From the NCBI GenBank assembly GCA_041551965.1, contig JBFELU010000005.1:1-64000 (forward strand): a stretch of 64,000 nucleotides of DNA. Reading direction: 5' to 3'. Source of the stretch: JBFELU01 sp041551965. GTDB lineage: Bacteria > Actinomycetota > Acidimicrobiia > Spongiisociales > UBA11373. Every line of letters starts with the position of its first letter. Within the stretch, counting starts at the first letter, position 1. The position numbers and the translations under genes are program-made. This document shows, in pieces, positions 60,293 to 64,000 of this stretch. A model generated the notes under the pieces. The model ran no database searches, was not told the origin of the DNA, and was given only the letters and a program-made list of their open reading frames with translations.

Positions 60293-62473
60293 TCAGGGGG
60301 CGGCCAACCGGTAGGCGTCGTAGACGCCCTCCACGGCCTGCAACTCCGAGATCGCCCGCTCCAACTGGTCGGTGTCGGAGAGTTCCATTTCGAATCGGAG
60401 TATGGCGATGCGATCCCGGCCGGTTGCCGACGACGACGCCACGATGTTGACGCCGAGGTCGCCGAGGACATCGGTGATGTCGCGCAGCAATCGAGGCCGA
60501 TCCAATGCCTCCAGTTGCAGCCAAGTGGCGAACACCGCCCGCCGGTCGGTTCCCCACGACACGTCGATCATTCGCTCGCGTCGCTCCTCCAATGCCCCCA
60601 CGTTGGTGCAGTCGGCGCGGTGGACCGACACCCCGTGACCCAGCGTCACGAAGCCGACGATCGGATCGCCGGGCACCGGGGCGCAGCATCTGGCGATCCG
60701 GGTGGTGATGTCGTCGAAGCCCTCCACCACGACACCCCGTGACGGAGCGGCGGCCCGCACCCGGGGCGGGGCCAGCAGGTCCTCGTCGTCTGCTTCTTCG
60801 ATGTCGGGAGGACGGACCAACCGGATCAGCCGCCCCACCACCGTCTGCGGCTGCGCGTTGCCGTCGCCGACCGCCACGTACAGCGAGTCCACGTCCTGGT
60901 ATCCGAACGATTCGGCGACCTGGGTGAGCGCCCGATCCCGCTTGGAGGCGGTCAGCCCCAGCCCTTCCCGGCGCAGCAGCTTGGCCACCTGGTCGCGTCC
61001 CTCCGTGAGGGCATTGTCGCGACGCTCCCTGCTGAACCACTGGCGGATCTTCGAGGAGGCCCGGCTGGTCCGCACGAATCCGAGCCAATCGCGGCTCGGG
61101 CCGGCCGACTCCGCCCGCGACGTCAGCACCTCGACGATGTCGCCCGACTCGAGAGTCGTGTCGAGGGGCTTGAGGCGGCCGTTCACCTTGGCCCCGACAC
61201 AACGGTGGCCCACCTCGGTGTGCACCGAGTAGGCGAAATCGATGGGCGTCGCCCCCCGGGGCAGGGTCTTGACGTCGCCGGCCGGGGTGAGGACGAAGAC
61301 CTCGTTCTGATAGAGATCGAGCTTCAATCCGGCCAGGAAGTCCTCGGGACGGTCGTACTCCTCGGGCAGCCCGGCGATCTGGCGAACCCCTTCGACCTCC
61401 GGCGGACCGCCCCCCTCCTTGTAACGCCAGTGCGCGGCGATGCCCCGCTCCGCCCGCTCGTGCATCTCGGCGGTCCTGATCTGCACCTCGAGGGGCCGCC
61501 CATCGGGGCCGAGCACCGTGGTGTGCAGGCTCTGGTACAGGTTGAACTTGGGCATCGCGATGAAGTCCTTGAAGCGCCCCTGGACCGGGGGCCACCGAGT
61601 GTGGATCACCCCCAGCGCCGCGTAGCAGGCGGCGACGGCCCCGGTGATGATGCGGATGCCGAGGAGATCGTGGATATCGGAGAACGGACGACCGGCATCG
61701 ACCATCTTGCGGTAGATCGAGTACGGGTGCTTGGGCCGGCCGCTCACGAGGGCCTTGATGTCGTGGTCGGTCAGCAGGCCCTCGACCTCGGCGATGACCT
61801 TCTCCAGGTAGGCGTCGCGGGCCGGTGCCCGGACCTGGACCAGTTCCTCGATCTCGGCGTATCGACGCTGGTGGAGGATCGCAAAGCAGCGATCCTCCAT
61901 CTCGTGCTTGATCTCCTGGACCCCGAGCCGGTGAGCCAGGGGCGCATAGACCTCGATGGTCTCCCGGGCAATCCGCTCCTGCTTCTCCGGAGCCAGAGCC
62001 GAGAGCGTTCTGACGTTGTGCAACCGGTCGACCAATTTGATGAGCAGCACCCGCACGTCCTTGGCCATGGCCACGACCATCTTCCGAATCGTGGCCGCCT
62101 GGGCCTCCTCTCGATTGCCGAACTTGACCCGGTCCAGCTTGGTGACCCCGTCGATCAGAGCCGCGACCTCGTCGCCGAACTCGCTCCTCACGTCGTCCAG
62201 CGTGAGATCGGTGTCCTCGACCGTATCGTGGAGCAGCGCAGCCGCCACCGTCGAGCCGTCGAGTCCGTAGCCGGCGAGGATGTGGGCCACCGCCAGGGGG
62301 TGGGTGATGTAGGGATGGCCACTCTTGCGGAACTGGCCGGAGTGGCGGGCGGCGGCGATCTCATAGGCCCTGTGGATCAGTCGATCCGAGGCATCGCTGT
62401 GATGATCGCGATAGGCGGCGAGAACGGGACCCAACTCGGCGATCACCGCATCGTCGGGTCGCACGGTGGTCAC
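60293..62473 (-). CDS. relA: Bifunctional (p)ppGpp synthetase/hydrolase
   Basis: 726 residues of the long Rel type. HD hydrolase domain with LLHDTVEDT near 80, synthetase domain with KHPYSIYRKM and GRFKDFIAMPKFNLYQSLHT (about 250-320), TGS domain with TPIDFAYSVHTEVGH near 410, zinc-finger helix with RCCAPVPGDP and C-terminal ACT. Makes and degrades the stringent alarmone. Starts at GTG with GGAGAGG upstream, and the start overlaps the stop of a short upstream ORF. Confidence 0.96.
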   Translation of the reverse strand: MTTVRPDDAVIAELGPVLAAYRDHHSDASDRLIHRAYEIAAARHSGQFRKSGHPYITHPLAVAHILAGYGLDGSTVAAALLHDTVEDTDLTLDDVRSEFGDEVAALIDGVTKLDRVKFGNREEAQAATIRKMVVAMAKDVRVLLIKLVDRLHNVRTLSALAPEKQERIARETIEVYAPLAHRLGVQEIKHEMEDRCFAILHQRRYAEIEELVQVRAPARDAYLEKVIAEVEGLLTDHDIKALVSGRPKHPYSIYRKMVDAGRPFSDIHDLLGIRIITGAVAACYAALGVIHTRWPPVQGRFKDFIAMPKFNLYQSLHTTVLGPDGRPLEVQIRTAEMHERAERGIAAHWRYKEGGGPPEVEGVRQIAGLPEEYDRPEDFLAGLKLDLYQNEVFVLTPAGDVKTLPRGATPIDFAYSVHTEVGHRCVGAKVNGRLKPLDTTLESGDIVEVLTSRAESAGPSRDWLGFVRTSRASSKIRQWFSRERRDNALTEGRDQVAKLLRREGLGLTASKRDRALTQVAESFGYQDVDSLYVAVGDGNAQPQTVVGRLIRLVRPPDIEEADDEDLLAPPRVRAAAPSRGVVVEGFDDITTRIARCCAPVPGDPIVGFVTLGHGVSVHRADCTNVGALEERRERMIDVSWGTDRRAVFATWLQLEALDRPRLLRDITDVLGDLGVNIVASSSATGRDRIAILRFEMELSDTDQLERAISELQAVEGVYDAYRLAAP

Positions 62474-62508
62474 GGCGGCGCCTCTCCGGCGCCGCGAAGG
62501 GCCTTCAT
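62470..62508 (-). CDS. Leaderless upstream ORF of relA (12 aa)
   Basis: A short frame reading MKALRGAGEAPP. A -10 box TACAAT ends 6 nt before its ATG, so it would start at the 5' end of the mRNA. Its TGA overlaps the relA GTG as GTGA, so ribosomes could pass directly into relA. No Shine-Dalgarno of its own. Inferred only from sequence. Confidence 0.4.
   Translation of the reverse strand: MKALRGAGEAPP
62477..62493 (-). other. Hairpin presenting the relA ribosome-binding site
   Basis: GGCGCC (62477-62482) and GGCGCC (62488-62493) pair around GGAGA, placing the Shine-Dalgarno in a 5-nt loop just before the GTG. Confidence 0.45.
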
Positions 62509-62514
62509 CCCCCG

Positions 62515-62520
62515 ATTGTA
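62515..62520 (-). promoter_or_regulatory. -10 box of relA
   Basis: TACAAT on the minus strand, close to consensus, just after the secF stop. No recognisable -35 at 16-18 nt. Confidence 0.5.
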
Positions 62521-62524
62521 GGGC

Positions 62525-63586
62525 TCAGCGCCTCCGGCGACGCTTCTTGGGGGCCCGGGCCACCGCGCCGATCGCACCGACCCCGTCGGGCTCATCGGCC
62601 GGCTCCCCGACGCCCCGGGCGGCGTATTCCTCTTCGCCGCCCTTGCGGAGCACCCGGCGCCGCATCCGCTGCCAGTGCTCCTCCCGTTCCTTCCAGGCCG
62701 CCAGCAGCGGGGCCGCCAGGAACACCGAGGAGTAGGTCCCCACCGCGACGCCGATGAACAGCGCCAGGGCGAACTCACGCAGGGTCGTGGCACCCAGCAG
62801 CAGCGAGCCGACGAAGAGCAGACTCCCGATGGGGAGCAGTGACGTCAACGACGTGTTGATGGACCGCATCAGCACCTGGTTCATCGACATGTTCACCAGG
62901 GCCGCAAACGTGTACCGCTCACCACGCTCCTCGACGTTCTCGGTGATCTTGTCGAACACGACGACGGTGTCGTAGAGCGAGTAGCCCAGGATCGTGAGGA
63001 TGGCGATCACCGTGGCCGGCGTGACCTCGAAGCCGATCAGCGAGTAGATCCCCGCGGTGAAGAGCAAATCGTGAACCAGCGCCACCAGCGCAGCGATGGC
63101 CATCTTCCATTCGAGACGCCACGAGATGTAGAACGCCACCACGATGAGGAAGATCACCAGGGCCCTGATTGCCGATTCGGCCACCCGAGAGCCGAACGTG
63201 GGGCCGACCGACTTGAGGCTCACGTCGCCGATCTCGACACCGGTGACCTCCGCCAGGATGGCTATCAGCTCGTCCTCCTGGTCGAGAGCGAGTTCGCCCG
63301 TCTGAACCCGCATCCCGGAGCCGCTGTTGACGGCCTGCACCTTGGCGCCTTCCAACCCGATGCCCTCGACGGCATCCCGGACCTCGGTCACGGTGGCTTG
63401 CGCCGGATTCTCCACCACTTCGACCAGGGCGCCGCCCTCGAACTCGATTCCGAAATTGAAGCCGCGCAACAGCATCGCCAGGATCGAGACGGCGATGATC
63501 GCCGCCGAGAAGGTGAACCACCGGCGTCGCAGCCCGACGAAGTCGATGCGGATCTCACCCCGGTAGGCACGCTGGAAGACGTTCAT
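62525..63586 (-). CDS. secF: Protein translocase subunit SecF
   Basis: Six-helix RND-like membrane protein of 353 residues that assists SecYEG export. FNFGIEFEGGALVEV near 45, periplasmic-type domain, then HDLLFTAGIYSLIGFEV and ILGYSLYDTVVVFDKITEN near 200-220. A basic cytosolic tail (KKRRRRR) ends it. ATG overlaps secD by ATGA. Confidence 0.96.
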   Translation of the reverse strand: MNVFQRAYRGEIRIDFVGLRRRWFTFSAAIIAVSILAMLLRGFNFGIEFEGGALVEVVENPAQATVTEVRDAVEGIGLEGAKVQAVNSGSGMRVQTGELALDQEDELIAILAEVTGVEIGDVSLKSVGPTFGSRVAESAIRALVIFLIVVAFYISWRLEWKMAIAALVALVHDLLFTAGIYSLIGFEVTPATVIAILTILGYSLYDTVVVFDKITENVEERGERYTFAALVNMSMNQVLMRSINTSLTSLLPIGSLLFVGSLLLGATTLREFALALFIGVAVGTYSSVFLAAPLLAAWKEREEHWQRMRRRVLRKGGEEEYAARGVGEPADEPDGVGAIGAVARAPKKRRRRR

Positions 63587-64000
63587 GCGGGTGCCTCCTC
63601 CGACGGGAGCCCTGTGGCGCCGCGAATGCTCATCGTTCCCCCCTCGCCGAACCGGCTCCTCGCCACCAGTGCCACGGCCGGTCGTGTGTAGAAGTACGCC
63701 ACCAAGACGTCCAGCACCGTGGCCACCCCGAGCGCCAGGGCGAATCCCTTCACCGAGCCGACCGCCAGGAGGAACAGGAGGATGGCGGCAGAGAAAGACA
63801 CGGTGTCGGCCGTGAGAATGGTGCGGAACGAGCGGGCGAATGCGTGGTCGATGGCCGACCGCAACGACCGGCCCTTGTGCACCTCCTCCTTGATCCGCTC
63901 GAAGTAGACGATGTAGGAGTCGGAGGTGATCCCGATCGACACGATCACACCGGCCACCCCGGCAAGGGTCAACGTGACGCCCTGAGTGGCGCCCAGCACC
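63583..64000 (-). CDS. secD: Protein translocase subunit SecD (3' part; start beyond window)
   Basis: The last 138 or so codons: GVAGVIVSIGITSDSYIVYFE, RSLRSAIDHAFARSFRTIL and LGVATVLDVLVAYFYTRP are the C-terminal membrane half of SecD. The frame stays open to the window edge. Overlaps secF. Confidence 0.95.
   Translation of the reverse strand, partial: VLGATQGVTLTLAGVAGVIVSIGITSDSYIVYFERIKEEVHKGRSLRSAIDHAFARSFRTILTADTVSFSAAILLFLLAVGSVKGFALALGVATVLDVLVAYFYTRPAVALVARSRFGEGGTMSIRGATGLPSEEAPA

Overview
The window reads as a chromosomal segment of a high-GC, monoderm actinobacterium. The partial 16S rRNA, the mIHF-type host factor, FtsK-independent core gene strings such as infC-rpmI-rplT-pheST and ribD-ribE-ribBA-ribH, and a type IV pilus machine without a secretin all fit this. 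I lean to the class Acidimicrobiia from the overall gene order, but that is inference: the 16S fragment would have to be searched. I see no insertion sequence, phage, CRISPR array or tRNA. Almost everything is core metabolism, translation and envelope biology, and nearly all genes lie on the minus strand, packed in overlapping ATGA/GTGA/TGATG junctions.

Layout. 1-1115: 5' part of a 16S rRNA gene (minus) with leader and promoter, divergent from tyrS. 2829-5237: a class A penicillin-binding protein (plus). 5234-12220: mpg-argF-pheT-pheS-trmH-rplT-rpmI-infC, one minus-strand operon from a strong promoter at 12193-12220. 12217-16442: rnhB and the riboflavin genes ribH-ribBA-ribE-ribD behind an FMN riboswitch. 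16469-18063: a receiver/GGDEF-like regulator and rpe, with a divergent ppk2 kinase at 18227-19030. 19020-24534: fmt-def-priA-coaBC-rpoZ-gmk-mihF. 24564-28992: pyrF-pyrD-pyrC-pyrB-pyrR with an elaborate leader. 29032-33909: nusB-efp-pepQ-aroB-aroK-aroC. 33942-43524: type IV pilus genes (pilP-like, pilO, pilN, pilM, pilD, a pseudopilin, pilA, pilC, pilT, pilB). 43583-53561: aroE-mltG-ruvX-alaS-rarA-aspS-hisS and a metallo-beta-lactamase-fold gene. 53586-60211: two tandem copies of a three-gene pseudopilin cassette with very large, repeat-bearing minor pilins. 60293-64000: relA/spoT, secF and the 3' end of secD.

The most interesting signals are regulatory. infC (IF-3) and def (peptide deformylase) both appear to start at AUC codons behind excellent Shine-Dalgarno sequences. 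The pyr operon leader combines a PyrR-type RNA loop, a ribosome-binding site, an 18-codon leader peptide that runs through an intrinsic terminator, and a TGATG junction to pyrR. relA appears to have a leaderless 12-codon upstream ORF ending in a GTGA overlap. Several genes carry a TANNNT box 6-7 nt before the start codon, as expected of leaderless mRNAs. In the pilus region the standout is the duplicated cassette of GspK/GspJ/GspI-like minor pilins with long beta-rich C-terminal regions, a candidate for two alternative pilus tips, each preceded by a conserved 25-bp element.
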